From: a virus
DNA: 37,442 nt
Virus record (IMG/VR): IMGVR_UViG_3300042564_006302
Location: 1-37,442 of that record
Reading direction: 5' to 3' (one strand)
A program made the position numbers and the translations under genes. Under the pieces are notes generated by a model, which saw only the letters and a list, made by a program, of their open reading frames with translations, was not told the DNA's origin and searched no databases. Of the stretch, positions 1 through 8,209 are shown piece by piece (positions within the stretch are counted from its first letter, which is position 1; every line of letters begins with the position of its first letter).

Positions 1-970
1 TTGTAAGAGAAGAGCAACCACTAAACATACTATTCATATCAGTAACAGCCCCTGTATTGAATAACGGTACAGTTGTAAGAGAAGTACAACTATTAAACAT
101 ACTATTCATACTAGTAACAGCTGCTGTATTAAACAGTGGTACAGTTGTAAGAGAAGTACAACTATTAAACATAGTACTCGTGAATTGCACAGCCCCTGTA
201 TTGAATAGTGGTACACTTGTAAGAGAAGTACAACTAAAAAACATACTACCCATATTAGTAACAGCTGCTGTATTGAATAGTGGTACAGTTGTAAGAGAAG
301 TACAACTACTAAACATACTAACCATATTAGTAACAGCTGCTGTATTGAATAGTGGTACAGTTGTAAGAGAAGTACAACTACTAAACATACTAACCATATT
401 AGTAACAGCTATTGTATTAAAAAGCGGTACACTTGTAAGAGAAGTACAACTAAAAAACATACTACCCATACTAGTAACAGCTGCTGTATTGAATAGTGGT
501 ACACTTGTAAGTGATCTACAGCTAAAAAACATTCCTTCTGGTGGAATATTACCTCCCATAGTAGTAACATTTTGCGTGTTAAATAATGGTACAGTCTGAA
601 GACGGGAACAAGAGGCAAACATACTATTCATATTAGTAACAGCCCCTGTATTGAATAGTGGAACACTTGTAAGAGAAGAGCAACCACTAAACATAGAACT
701 CATATTAGTAACAGCTGCTGTATTAAACAGTGGTACGCTTGTAAGAGAAGTACAACTACTAAACATACTATTCATACTAGTAACAGCTGCTGTATTAAAC
801 AGTGGTACAGTTGTAAGAGAAGTACAACTACTAAACATACCACTCATAGTAGTAACAGCCCCTGTATTGAATAATGGTACAGTATTAAGAGACCTGCAAT
901 TATTAAACATACTAGTCATATTAGTAACACTTCCTGTATCAGACAATGATACACTTATAAGACTAGAACA
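1..970 (-). repeat. Tandem 69-bp repeats (about 14 copies) encoding DUF285-type LRR units
   Basis: The block with core gtaagagaagtacaac recurs every 69 bases from the left edge to about position 970. It is the reverse complement of codons for the SCTSLT part of each 23-residue repeat. Copies are nearly identical in the middle of the array and degrade toward 970. One unit near 520-560 is longer and adds residues reading GNIPPEGMFF. High identity suggests recent expansion or ongoing recombination. Confidence 0.9.
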
Positions 971-1663
971 ACCACTAAATGCACTTGTCATATTAGTAAC
1001 GTTAGTAGTACCGCTGAGGGATATATTTTTTAATGAAACTAAATTTGCAAATGAATTAGTTAAGTCAGTTAATAATCCCATATTAACTCCAGTAAAACTA
1101 ACTAAATTTTTACAAAAAGCCAAAGAAGCGGTTGCATTACCAAGAGTTAAACCTGTTAAACTTGGGCAAGATAAAACTATTTCTAATATAGGAGATGAAT
1201 CGGGAAATGTAGATCCCGTTAATGCATATTTTTGGTTAAAGTCTACACTTGTTATATTTTGACCAGCTTGAGGAGTAATGACTACAACTGCCATTTTATA
1301 ACCATCACTTGTAACGGTGGCATTTAAATCTGGGTCGGTATAAGAGTATTCATGTTGAGCTTTAACACCAGATGCAACATTTTCTGTTACACCATCACCC
1401 CAATCAACTGTATATGCTCCAGATATTGTAAAAGCGAGAAAGTTAGATTGTTGCGGAAACACTGGCATCAACAAAGCTATTTTTTGCTCTGAAGATATTA
1501 TAGTCGGCATTGTTAGCCAATCAGCTGGACGTGTCCAAGTGCTTGATGTTGAGCTAGTAGGTGATGGTTGTTTAATACGCAGTCGATCAAATCTATCCTT
1601 TTTAAAAAAAGAAGACTTACGTGAGACTAACGGTCCAACTTTATTTCCGTAACGAATACTCAT
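1..1663 (-). CDS. BspA-like leucine-rich repeat tail/adhesion protein (3' end beyond window)
   Basis: The minus-strand frame is open from an ATG at 1663 to the window edge (554 codons, no stop), so the protein is truncated here. Residues from about 70 contain a DWGDG motif, as in PKD-like domains that precede repeats in BspA-type surface proteins. From about residue 230 on there are 23-residue repeats of the form VPLFNTxAVTNMxSMFxxCxSLT, the DUF285/BspA leucine-rich repeat. The gene starts one base after the stop of the preceding structural gene, in a tail-fibre operon. By position and architecture I infer a distal tail or receptor-binding protein. The plus-strand open frames over the repeats are shadows. 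Confidence 0.85.
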   Translation of the reverse strand, partial: MSIRYGNKVGPLVSRKSSFFKKDRFDRLRIKQPSPTSSTSSTWTRPADWLTMPTIISSEQKIALLMPVFPQQSNFLAFTISGAYTVDWGDGVTENVASGVKAQHEYSYTDPDLNATVTSDGYKMAVVVITPQAGQNITSVDFNQKYALTGSTFPDSSPILEIVLSCPSLTGLTLGNATASLAFCKNLVSFTGVNMGLLTDLTNSFANLVSLKNISLSGTTNVTNMTSAFSGCSSLISVSLSDTGSVTNMTSMFNNCRSLNTVPLFNTGAVTTMSGMFSSCTSLTTVPLFNTAAVTSMNSMFSSCTSLTSVPLFNTAAVTNMSSMFSGCSSLTSVPLFNTGAVTNMNSMFASCSRLQTVPLFNTQNVTTMGGNIPPEGMFFSCRSLTSVPLFNTAAVTSMGSMFFSCTSLTSVPLFNTIAVTNMVSMFSSCTSLTTVPLFNTAAVTNMVSMFSSCTSLTTVPLFNTAAVTNMGSMFFSCTSLTSVPLFNTGAVQFTSTMFNSCTSLTTVPLFNTAAVTSMNSMFNSCTSLTTVPLFNTGAVTDMNSMFSGCSSLT

Positions 1664-1664
1664 A

Positions 1665-2030
1665 TTAACTTATTCTATTCACATATCCAAAAATATTAAT
1701 CCCACTTGCAACACTAGCATTGCCATAAATTGAAGATCCTGCAGTTCCGTTTCCCTTTAATATCAAACCAGGGCAGATTAATGTATTTCCAGCATAAGCC
1801 TCAATAACACCTTCAAATAAAATATCAGTTGAAAAATCAGTTCCTCCATACAATACATTTAATGTAATATCTGCTGCTGTAGAATTTGTAGCATACAACC
1901 ATACCTCGTCCATTATATCTGATGAGGCTTGTGTAGTGTGTATTGTCGTAGTGTTAGCACCACTGGCAGCTATAACAATAGACTTGCCATTTGTGCTTTG
2001 CGATAATAATTGCTTTGTATATGTTGCCAT
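1665..2030 (-). CDS. Small virion-associated protein, unknown function
   Basis: A 121-residue protein starting MATYTKQLL. It is rich in Ser, Thr, Ala and Gly and probably all beta, with features such as LYATNSTAADITLNVLYGG and AYAGNTLICPGLILKGNG. This composition is common in small phage structural (tail or decoration) proteins. It sits between the fibre gene and the LRR adhesin, one base before the latter, so it is probably a baseplate or fibre accessory component. No catalytic motif is visible. The product is assigned by context only. Confidence 0.75.
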   Translation of the reverse strand: MATYTKQLLSQSTNGKSIVIAASGANTTTIHTTQASSDIMDEVWLYATNSTAADITLNVLYGGTDFSTDILFEGVIEAYAGNTLICPGLILKGNGTAGSSIYGNASVASGINIFGYVNRIS

Positions 2031-2047
2031 GATTTTATTTATTTTTT

Positions 2048-3253
2048 TTATAAAAAGATTGAAAGACCTATAATTGTATTTGAGTTTTCTACTAAAGAGT
2101 TTATTTGAGTTTGTAATTCACCACTTATTCCAGTTACATAAGTTTGAGTAGCATAAGAGGATAAATCGACTCCAGTAATAAACCCACTAGGATTAGAATT
2201 TGCGTAAAATTGTCCAGTTTGAGAATTAGTAATAAAATTACCAGTTTCTGATTTTAAAGCAAAATTTCCTGTCGCACTGTTTAGTGTAGAAATTTGTGCT
2301 TGTAAACCTCCACTTATTCCAGTTACTTCTTCATAAGAAGCAATAGTATCCAAGGTGCTTAAATCACTTGCTCTAGTTGCAATGCCAAATTTAAATTTGT
2401 CAGAATGATCAAAACCAATAATTGCGCCAGAATCATTAATTCCACTAAGTCCAGATCCAGTAATGAAGAAAATACCACCATCAACTGCCCCACCAGTTAA
2501 GTTAAGTAGTAAATAATTACTTGCTACATTCGTATTAGTTGTATTTATTATTGTTTCAAGACCTGTAACGTATAAATTATTAATGTATACTTTATCGTGG
2601 AAAGTTTTGTCTCCGAGAATTGTTTCTGTACCTGTTGTATTTACATATCTAGATTCAGATTCTGTTTTTGTGTAGTAGTTGCCAGAGAATGATAAATCGA
2701 CTCCAGTAATGTAACCTGAAGGATTGGAGCGTGGATAAAATACTCCAGTTTGAGTGTCGGTAATAAAATTACCAGTTTGACTAGTTAAAACATAAGATCC
2801 TGTAGCATTATTAAGTGTTGTGATTTGGTTTTGGAGACTACCACTTATTCCTGTAACATAGCCAGTGGCGGCATAACCGCTTGGATTGGTTCTTGGATAA
2901 AAAGAACCTGTTTGATTATTAAGGCTAGTGATTTGAGTTTGAAGATTACCGCTAACCCCAGTTACATAACCAGTTGCAGTATAACCACTTGGATTACTAG
3001 ATGAATAAAACTGCCCAGTTTCACTTGGGCGAACTACATCACCAGTAGTTAAATTAAAATATTGTCCAGAAGAAAGATGATAAAACTGATTTCCAGAACC
3101 ACCTTGTAATCCACCTAAAAGATTATGAGCTAATTCGTCGCTGCCACCAGACTGATGAGTAACCGAATGATTAATAAGACCTTGATTTAAAGTAATAGGA
3201 TTAATACTTACGTTTTGATCTGGGGTAATATTTATAGTAATTTGGTCACTCAT
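2048..3253 (-). CDS. Repetitive tail fibre protein
   Basis: A 401-residue protein with degenerate repeats of the type NPSGYxxTGYVTGxSGxLQxQI, interleaved with TGQFYxxSNPSG and TGNFITxxQTG segments. Such fibrous repeats, with short heptad-like SGxLQxQITxLN stretches, are typical of trimeric phage tail fibres. Residues about 205-290 contain a non-repeat block (ETILGDKTFHDKVYINNLYVTG), which resembles a fibre head or linker domain. It follows the BppU-like gene with a 1-base gap and is presumably co-transcribed with it. The fibre role is inferred from repeats and context. Confidence 0.8.
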   Translation of the reverse strand: MSDQITINITPDQNVSINPITLNQGLINHSVTHQSGGSDELAHNLLGGLQGGSGNQFYHLSSGQYFNLTTGDVVRPSETGQFYSSSNPSGYTATGYVTGVSGNLQTQITSLNNQTGSFYPRTNPSGYAATGYVTGISGSLQNQITTLNNATGSYVLTSQTGNFITDTQTGVFYPRSNPSGYITGVDLSFSGNYYTKTESESRYVNTTGTETILGDKTFHDKVYINNLYVTGLETIINTTNTNVASNYLLLNLTGGAVDGGIFFITGSGLSGINDSGAIIGFDHSDKFKFGIATRASDLSTLDTIASYEEVTGISGGLQAQISTLNSATGNFALKSETGNFITNSQTGQFYANSNPSGFITGVDLSSYATQTYVTGISGELQTQINSLVENSNTIIGLSIFL

Positions 3254-3254
3254 A

Positions 3255-3590
3255 TCAATATGATGTTATATTTTTAATCAAATTAACTGGCCCATATAAT
3301 AATTTATCTGGACATTCTGATTCTTTATTAGCATATAAATCCCAACTACAAGGACTTAAATCAATTGCTTCTGTTTGAGTTGCATTAAGACTAATTTTTG
3401 CGATACCACTTGGTACGCTAAGAATTTCTGTTTGAAAAGTAGCTTGTAAAGCGTCATCAAAATTTCTGCGAATTTGACCAGTAAGAGTAACTCCGCTTAA
3501 ATTATAAACACTATTATTTTTTTGTATTGTTAGTGTTAAATTAAAACATGAACGTTGTTCAATAGTTATTCCAGTATATGCAGCACTCAT
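3255..3590 (-). CDS. BppU-like baseplate/tail protein
   Basis: About 111 residues. The pattern ITIEQRSCFNLTLTIQ then YNLSGVTLTGQIRRNF matches the small beta-sandwich found at the N-terminus of phage baseplate upper (BppU-type) proteins, whose usual form is IEQGxTF...DLTGYTxRxQIR. The ATG at 3590 is preferred over the TTG three bases upstream, because ATG is the normal start and GTGTAA lies 15 nt before it. First gene of the fibre operon. Likely a connector between tail tip and fibres, inferred from family resemblance. Confidence 0.7.
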   Translation of the reverse strand: MSAAYTGITIEQRSCFNLTLTIQKNNSVYNLSGVTLTGQIRRNFDDALQATFQTEILSVPSGIAKISLNATQTEAIDLSPCSWDLYANKESECPDKLLYGPVNLIKNITSY

Positions 3591-3599
3591 CAAAGACTA

Positions 3600-3605
3600 T
3601 TACAC
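3600..3605 (-). promoter_or_regulatory. GTGTAA late-promoter-like element before the fibre operon
   Basis: GTGTAA lies 15 nt before the ATG at 3590 on the minus strand and includes the stop codon of the SET gene. It is one of nine copies with the same spacing to a start codon. Confidence 0.5.
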
Positions 3606-4007
3606 CCAATCTACCTCTTCTGGAAGATATTTACACGTCAGTTCTTCACCAATTTCAATATTTTTAATGGCATAATACGTATCTGTCTCTAAATGATGAT
3701 ATAAATTAGGTTCTTCAGAATGATTTACATAATAAGATGGGCTAATTTTATTCACTGGGCAATCTATCCAAAATCCATGTTCATTGTGGTTGCACATTTG
3801 TTTAATGTAGCGACTTATATTTTGCTCAATTCCTTCAATCTCAAACCACTGAATAAATTTATTCGTATTTGTAGTGAATACAATATCTTCTTTTTCAATT
3901 TCACTCATTGCAAAAACCCCAACTCCAGCATTATTAATTTTACTTGGGGCAAGTTTTACAATAGTCTTATCAAAGAGTTCCTGTAGTATTTGGTTTCTGA
4001 GGCTCAT
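3600..4007 (-). CDS. SET-domain protein (putative protein lysine methyltransferase)
   Basis: A 135-residue protein covering a compact SET domain. The motif NNAGVGVFA near residue 26 matches the SET-N G-x-G entry, NHSEEPN near residue 95 matches the NHSxxPN AdoMet/lysine-site motif, and IEIGEELTCKY near residue 118 matches the GEELxxxY motif. Zinc-binding pre- and post-SET cysteines are absent. Members of this family transfer methyl groups from AdoMet to lysine side chains. The start overlaps the upstream gene by 38 bases. Substrate unknown; location in the fibre operon suggests a virion or host surface protein, but that is inference. Confidence 0.75.
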   Translation of the reverse strand: MSLRNQILQELFDKTIVKLAPSKINNAGVGVFAMSEIEKEDIVFTTNTNKFIQWFEIEGIEQNISRYIKQMCNHNEHGFWIDCPVNKISPSYYVNHSEEPNLYHHLETDTYYAIKNIEIGEELTCKYLPEEVDWV

Positions 4008-4623
4008 TTGTAAATTCTGTCATGTAGCTATAATCAGTGTATTGAACTCTTTTGTTTTCAACACTATATACAGTTAAATCTATTTTGTATCCTGGGTTTT
4101 TATCAATTGGAGTATCGACCCAAGCGTCATCGTGCCAAATGATCCTATTGTTTGGATAAGCATAAAAATTACCATTATCCATTTTAAACAGGTGGGCGCA
4201 TTTATGTTCGGGTGTTTCAGAGAAATTTGTGTCAAGTATTGCTTTATTTTCCCAACCCCAATCTAAAGTAAACATATATTCACCCCATTCCTTTTGCCCC
4301 TTTGGATTGATGAGTTTAGCCTTTAATCCTTTTAATCTTGTTCTTACTTGGACATCAACATATGGACTAAAACAATCCCAATACATCGCATGTTCTAGTG
4401 GCACTGGATCGCACTCTTTCCAACAAAAAGCGGTAATTGGGCGACGAGTCCAGTTTACTCCATTTGTTAAAAATGCTTCAAAAAGTGGAACTCTTTTTTC
4501 AATTGAAGCTACAGAATGAACATCGCATGAAGTATATTCCCCATGTCCTTTTTCATGATTAAAAAGATACTCATTTCTTATTAAACAAGTAATAGTAGGA
4601 ATATTGTGATTAAGATAAGACAC
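3970..4623 (-). CDS. Conserved phage-type hypothetical protein
   Basis: A 217-residue soluble protein starting with GTG at 4623. It is rich in Trp, Cys and His (for example GEYTSCDVHSVAS, NGVNWTRRPITAFCW, HKCAHLFKMDNG, IIWHDDAW). I do not recognise the family. No signal peptide or membrane segment is visible. It is the first gene of a minus-strand unit continuing into the SET gene and is preceded by GTGTAA 14 nt before the start. Co-transcription with the SET gene and fibres suggests a late, virion-related role. An enzyme or a 2OG oxygenase-like fold is possible, but no clear metal triad can be assigned. Confidence 0.7.
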   Translation of the reverse strand: MSYLNHNIPTITCLIRNEYLFNHEKGHGEYTSCDVHSVASIEKRVPLFEAFLTNGVNWTRRPITAFCWKECDPVPLEHAMYWDCFSPYVDVQVRTRLKGLKAKLINPKGQKEWGEYMFTLDWGWENKAILDTNFSETPEHKCAHLFKMDNGNFYAYPNNRIIWHDDAWVDTPIDKNPGYKIDLTVYSVENKRVQYTDYSYMTEFTNEPQKPNTTGTL

Positions 4624-4631
4624 TATTAATT

Positions 4632-4637
4632 TTACAC
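4632..4637 (-). promoter_or_regulatory. GTGTAA late-promoter-like element
   Basis: GTGTAA on the minus strand, 14 nt before the GTG start at 4623; the continuation TAAAAT resembles a -10 box. No -35 element is visible. It lies in the 51-base divergent gap to the plus-strand cargo operon. Confidence 0.5.
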
Positions 4638-4674
4638 AAAAACAATAGAAATCTACTTTTTAAAATTTAGTATC

Positions 4675-5154
4675 ATGCATATGTTTACGCTATATAAGCC
4701 AAATTCTAAAAACACTGGATGTGCTTTTTCATTTAAAATTGGGGTTCATGGGAAAGATAAAGAACCCTGCATTTATGTTAATGCAATTCAACAACACTCT
4801 TGGAATGAAAAAACTAGAAATGGTTCATTTTCTGAAAATGCCAAGAATCCAGATAAGACTATTACTTTTAAATTAAATGAAATTGAAGCTGCGGGATTAA
4901 TTTATGCAGTTTCCGAATATGTCGAGTATAAGGCTTTTCATTCTTACGAAGAGAATAAAACAACAATTAACTTTAAACCATATTCTAAGCAGGATGGCAC
5001 AAAGGCATTTTCTCTTAGCGTAGTAAAGAATTCAGCTCTTAAATTTGGCATTGGTTTTGAAATGTCTGAAGCTTATCTACTCAAAGCCTTTTGTGAAAAG
5101 GTTCTTGATGAATTGTTTGAATATCGTATTAATAGCCAAAAACAAAATAACTAA
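4675..5154 (+). CDS. Small conserved protein, possible single-strand nucleic acid binder
   Basis: A 159-residue protein. Segments such as CAFSFKIGVHGKDKEPCIYV, AIQQHSWNEKTRNGSF and KTTINFKPYSKQDG alternate short beta strands with charged loops, followed by an amphipathic C-terminal helix. This strand-then-helix order is compatible with a PC4/whirly-type ssDNA-binding fold, but I cannot confirm it. An in-frame ATG at 4681 is an alternative start. First gene of the plus-strand cargo operon, two bases before the glycosyltransferase. Function left open. Confidence 0.7.
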   Translation: MHMFTLYKPNSKNTGCAFSFKIGVHGKDKEPCIYVNAIQQHSWNEKTRNGSFSENAKNPDKTITFKLNEIEAAGLIYAVSEYVEYKAFHSYEENKTTINFKPYSKQDGTKAFSLSVVKNSALKFGIGFEMSEAYLLKAFCEKVLDELFEYRINSQKQNN

Positions 5155-5156
5155 TC

Positions 5157-7046
5157 ATGCGTAAAAAAACAGTACTAATTCATAGTAATTTTTGCCGAGC
5201 TTTTACTGGTTTTGGTAAAAATAAAAAAAATATTTTACGTTATCTTTTTAAAACTGGAAAATACAATATTGTAGAATTAGCTAATGGAATGCATTGGAAT
5301 GATCCAGTCACCCAATTCGTTCCTTGGAAATGTTATGGCTCACTTCCAGATCAACAAAAATTATCTCAAATTACTGACCCAACACAACAAAGAGCGGCGG
5401 GTTATGGGGCTGAAATGATTGATCATGCAATTAAGGAAATTAAACCTGATGTTTATTTAGGAATAGAAGATATTTGGGCCTTTCAAGGATTTTATAACAA
5501 GCCTTGGTGGGATAAAATTAATTCGATGGTCTGGACCACCCTTGATAGTCTTCCGATCTTAACTGAAGCAGTTGACTCTGCGCCAAAAATTAAACATTAT
5601 TATGTTTGGGCATCTTTTGCAGAAAAGGCTATGAAAGAAATGGGTTATGATCATGTAAAAACTTTGCGCGGCAGTTTAGAGACTGAAACATTTTACAGAT
5701 TTGATGAAATTAAAAGAAAAGTTTTAAGAAGTAATCATGGATTATCTAATGAATTTATTATTGGTTTTGTTTTTAGAAATCAATTAAGAAAAAGCGTTCC
5801 TAATATTTTAGATGGATTTAAGCTTTTTAAACAGGATGTTCCAAATGCAAAACTTCTTTTACATACGCATTGGTCTGAGGGTTGGGATATTCCAAGACTT
5901 TTAGAAGAAAAAGAAATTAATCCAAATGATATTCTTACTACTTATTTTTGCAAAGCGTGTGAATCTTATGAGATTAGGCCATTTACTGGTCAAGAACAAA
6001 ATTGTAGAAAATGTGGTTCTGAAAAAACAGTCAACACAACTAACATTGGACATGGCGTTTCGGAAGAACAATTAAATGAAATTTATAATTTAATGGATGT
6101 TTATTGTCATCCATTTACTAGTGGTGGACAAGAAATACCAATTCAAGAAGCAAAACTAACTGAATTAATTACTCTGGCTACAGATTATTCTTGCGGCGAA
6201 GATTACTGTCATGAAGATAGTGGTGGCTTACCATTGTCTTGGGCTGAGTATAGAGAACCTGGCACTCAATTTATTAAAGCTTCAACATATCCAGAAAGCA
6301 TTCATCAACAATTGCTTAGAGTATACAATATGAACCAAGATGAAAAAGAATCTTGGGGCAAAAGAGCAAGACAATTTGTTATTGATAATTGTTCAATTGA
6401 AGTTATCGGTAAACAACTTGAAGAGATTATTGATTCAATGCCAGAAGTTGATTTTGATTTTGAATTTGATGGACCGTTAAGAAATCCTGATTATACACCT
6501 CAAAAGCAATTTACTGACGCTTCTGAATTTGTTATTGATTTATATGAAAACATTTTATGTGAAAAAGCCGATAAGAATACTTCTGGAGTAAAACATTGGA
6601 TTAAAATGTTGCAAAATGGTTTAAAACCAGAAGATTTAGTTAATCATTTTAAAAATGTCGCAAGACAAACAATGCCGCAAAAACCAATTGATTTTGCTGA
6701 TATCTTAGATAAAGATGATGAAGGCAAGAGAATTGCAGTTGTAGTACCTCAATCAGAAACTGATGTGCTGCTGATAAACGGATTGACTAAAAATCTAAAG
6801 AAGCAATATCCACAACATAATATTTATATCATAACTCAACCTCAATATTTTGAATATATTGAAGATAATGTTAATATACATAAATGCATTGCATACGCAC
6901 CATCTATTGACAATCCAATGGTATTAGAGGGGGCTGGGTTGCACAAAGGATATTTTGATTTAGCGTTCTTCCCAACTTACAACACACAAAGGCATTTAAA
7001 TTACATGCACAACGGAAAAGATAAAACACAATTCACATTAGTATGA
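5157..7046 (+). CDS. GT4 glycosyltransferase with zinc ribbon, DUF4214 and N-terminal half of a GT9 domain
   Basis: A 629-residue multidomain protein. Residues about 1-430 form a GT-B (GT4-like) glycosyltransferase; FTSGGQEIPIQEAKLTE near residue 320 is the donor-binding acidic motif. A zinc-ribbon-like insertion has cysteines at about 265/268 and 283/286. Residues about 455-505 (FVIDLYENILCEKADKNTSG) match DUF4214. Residues about 525-629 (IAVVVPQSETDVLLINGLTK) look like the N-terminal Rossmann half of a GT9 heptosyltransferase, which then stops. The missing GT9 half is encoded by the next gene, starting in an ATGA overlap. Likely modifies host glycans, virion proteins or DNA; the target is unknown. 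Confidence 0.8.
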   Translation: MRKKTVLIHSNFCRAFTGFGKNKKNILRYLFKTGKYNIVELANGMHWNDPVTQFVPWKCYGSLPDQQKLSQITDPTQQRAAGYGAEMIDHAIKEIKPDVYLGIEDIWAFQGFYNKPWWDKINSMVWTTLDSLPILTEAVDSAPKIKHYYVWASFAEKAMKEMGYDHVKTLRGSLETETFYRFDEIKRKVLRSNHGLSNEFIIGFVFRNQLRKSVPNILDGFKLFKQDVPNAKLLLHTHWSEGWDIPRLLEEKEINPNDILTTYFCKACESYEIRPFTGQEQNCRKCGSEKTVNTTNIGHGVSEEQLNEIYNLMDVYCHPFTSGGQEIPIQEAKLTELITLATDYSCGEDYCHEDSGGLPLSWAEYREPGTQFIKASTYPESIHQQLLRVYNMNQDEKESWGKRARQFVIDNCSIEVIGKQLEEIIDSMPEVDFDFEFDGPLRNPDYTPQKQFTDASEFVIDLYENILCEKADKNTSGVKHWIKMLQNGLKPEDLVNHFKNVARQTMPQKPIDFADILDKDDEGKRIAVVVPQSETDVLLINGLTKNLKKQYPQHNIYIITQPQYFEYIEDNVNIHKCIAYAPSIDNPMVLEGAGLHKGYFDLAFFPTYNTQRHLNYMHNGKDKTQFTLV

Positions 7047-8209
7047 GTCACTTAGTAGAAGAATACGCGAAAAATCTTGGAGTCAAAATTGCAAAGCCAA
7101 CTGTAGCAAAGCATTTTTACCCATTATTAGCAGATAAATATATTACAGTTTATTCCGAGCATTCAACTGAATCTAAAAAGTATCAACACTTTAATATTGT
7201 TTTTGATTTAATTAAAAATTCTTTAGGTAAATCTGGTATTAAAGTTGTGCAAATTGGGGCAAAGGAGAATACTATTATCCCTAATATTGATGCTTGTTAT
7301 GGAGATTTAACATTTAAGCAAAATGCTTATATTTTATCAAAGTCTTTATTACACATTGGTACAGATAATGTTTTTTCTCATTATGTAAGCAGTATTAATA
7401 TACCATTAATTTCTATTTTTGGAAATATTTACCCTAAAGTTTCTGATGGATTTTGGTCAGCGAAAGATAGGAAGGTTAATATAGAATCACCATGGAAAGA
7501 AAAACCATGTTTAAATTTAGTTGATCCAGAAAATGCTATTAATAAAATCAAACCTGAAATTATAGCACAATCTATTTTAGATCAATTAAAGATTAACAGT
7601 AAAGTTAATATTAAAACAGTACATCTTGGAGCTTCTTTTAAAGATAAAATTATGGAAGTAGTCCCGAATTTCTTTCAACCATATCAAGAACTCAAAGATC
7701 AATTGATTTATCTTAGATTAGATTATGGTTTTGATGCCAATTCCTTTATGCAATGGTGTCAGTGGTCAAATGTTTCAATTATTTCTGATAAACTCATTCC
7801 ATTGAATATTTTAGATCAAATTCATTCTAGAGTTAAAAATATTTCATTTATTATTGGCGAAAATACCCATTTAGATGATTTTTATATTAAAAATTTAAAA
7901 TCTAAAAAAATAAATTTTCAAATTCTAGTTAAAGATCAGAATTTAATTCCAGAAATTCAAGAAAAATATTTTGAAGTTCAAGTTCGTCCATATAAAACCC
8001 TTAAAAAAGAAGATCTGACCGAACAGCTAATTAATATTAATAATACATTTTTTACTTCTGGCAAAACCATTTTATCTAATGAAAAAAGATATCCCAGTAA
8101 ATACCATTGGCAAAAAGATGAAAATATTATTGACAAAAATCTAAATATGGTAGATGATGATGTCTTCTACGAAGAACTAAACCATTATTTTATATATGAG
8201 CGAATCTAA
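7043..8209 (+). CDS. C-terminal half of a GT9 glycosyltransferase plus extra domain
   Basis: A 388-residue protein. It starts in the middle of a GT9 fold (SHLVEEYAKNLGV), and residues about 105-128 carry HIGTDNVFSHYVSS and IPLISIFG, the GT9 nucleotide-sugar site normally written GxDSGxxHxA...PxxxlFG. Residues about 195-388 form a second, unrecognised alpha/beta region. Its start overlaps the upstream stop by ATGA, in the -1 frame relative to it. The two proteins probably assemble into one active GT9, or the split is a frameshift. Translational coupling is expected because no Shine-Dalgarno is seen. Confidence 0.75.
   Translation: MSHLVEEYAKNLGVKIAKPTVAKHFYPLLADKYITVYSEHSTESKKYQHFNIVFDLIKNSLGKSGIKVVQIGAKENTIIPNIDACYGDLTFKQNAYILSKSLLHIGTDNVFSHYVSSINIPLISIFGNIYPKVSDGFWSAKDRKVNIESPWKEKPCLNLVDPENAINKIKPEIIAQSILDQLKINSKVNIKTVHLGASFKDKIMEVVPNFFQPYQELKDQLIYLRLDYGFDANSFMQWCQWSNVSIISDKLIPLNILDQIHSRVKNISFIIGENTHLDDFYIKNLKSKKINFQILVKDQNLIPEIQEKYFEVQVRPYKTLKKEDLTEQLININNTFFTSGKTILSNEKRYPSKYHWQKDENIIDKNLNMVDDDVFYEELNHYFIYERI

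Noticed and set aside
57-1262. Plus-strand open frames with LVREVQL-type repeats
   Set aside because: They are antisense shadows of the minus-strand LRR repeats, whose frame is open through the whole region and matches a known repeat family.
7030-7050. Programmed -1 frameshift joining the two glycosyltransferase genes
   Set aside because: No slippery heptamer or downstream stem is visible at the junction; an ATGA stop-start overlap explains it more simply.
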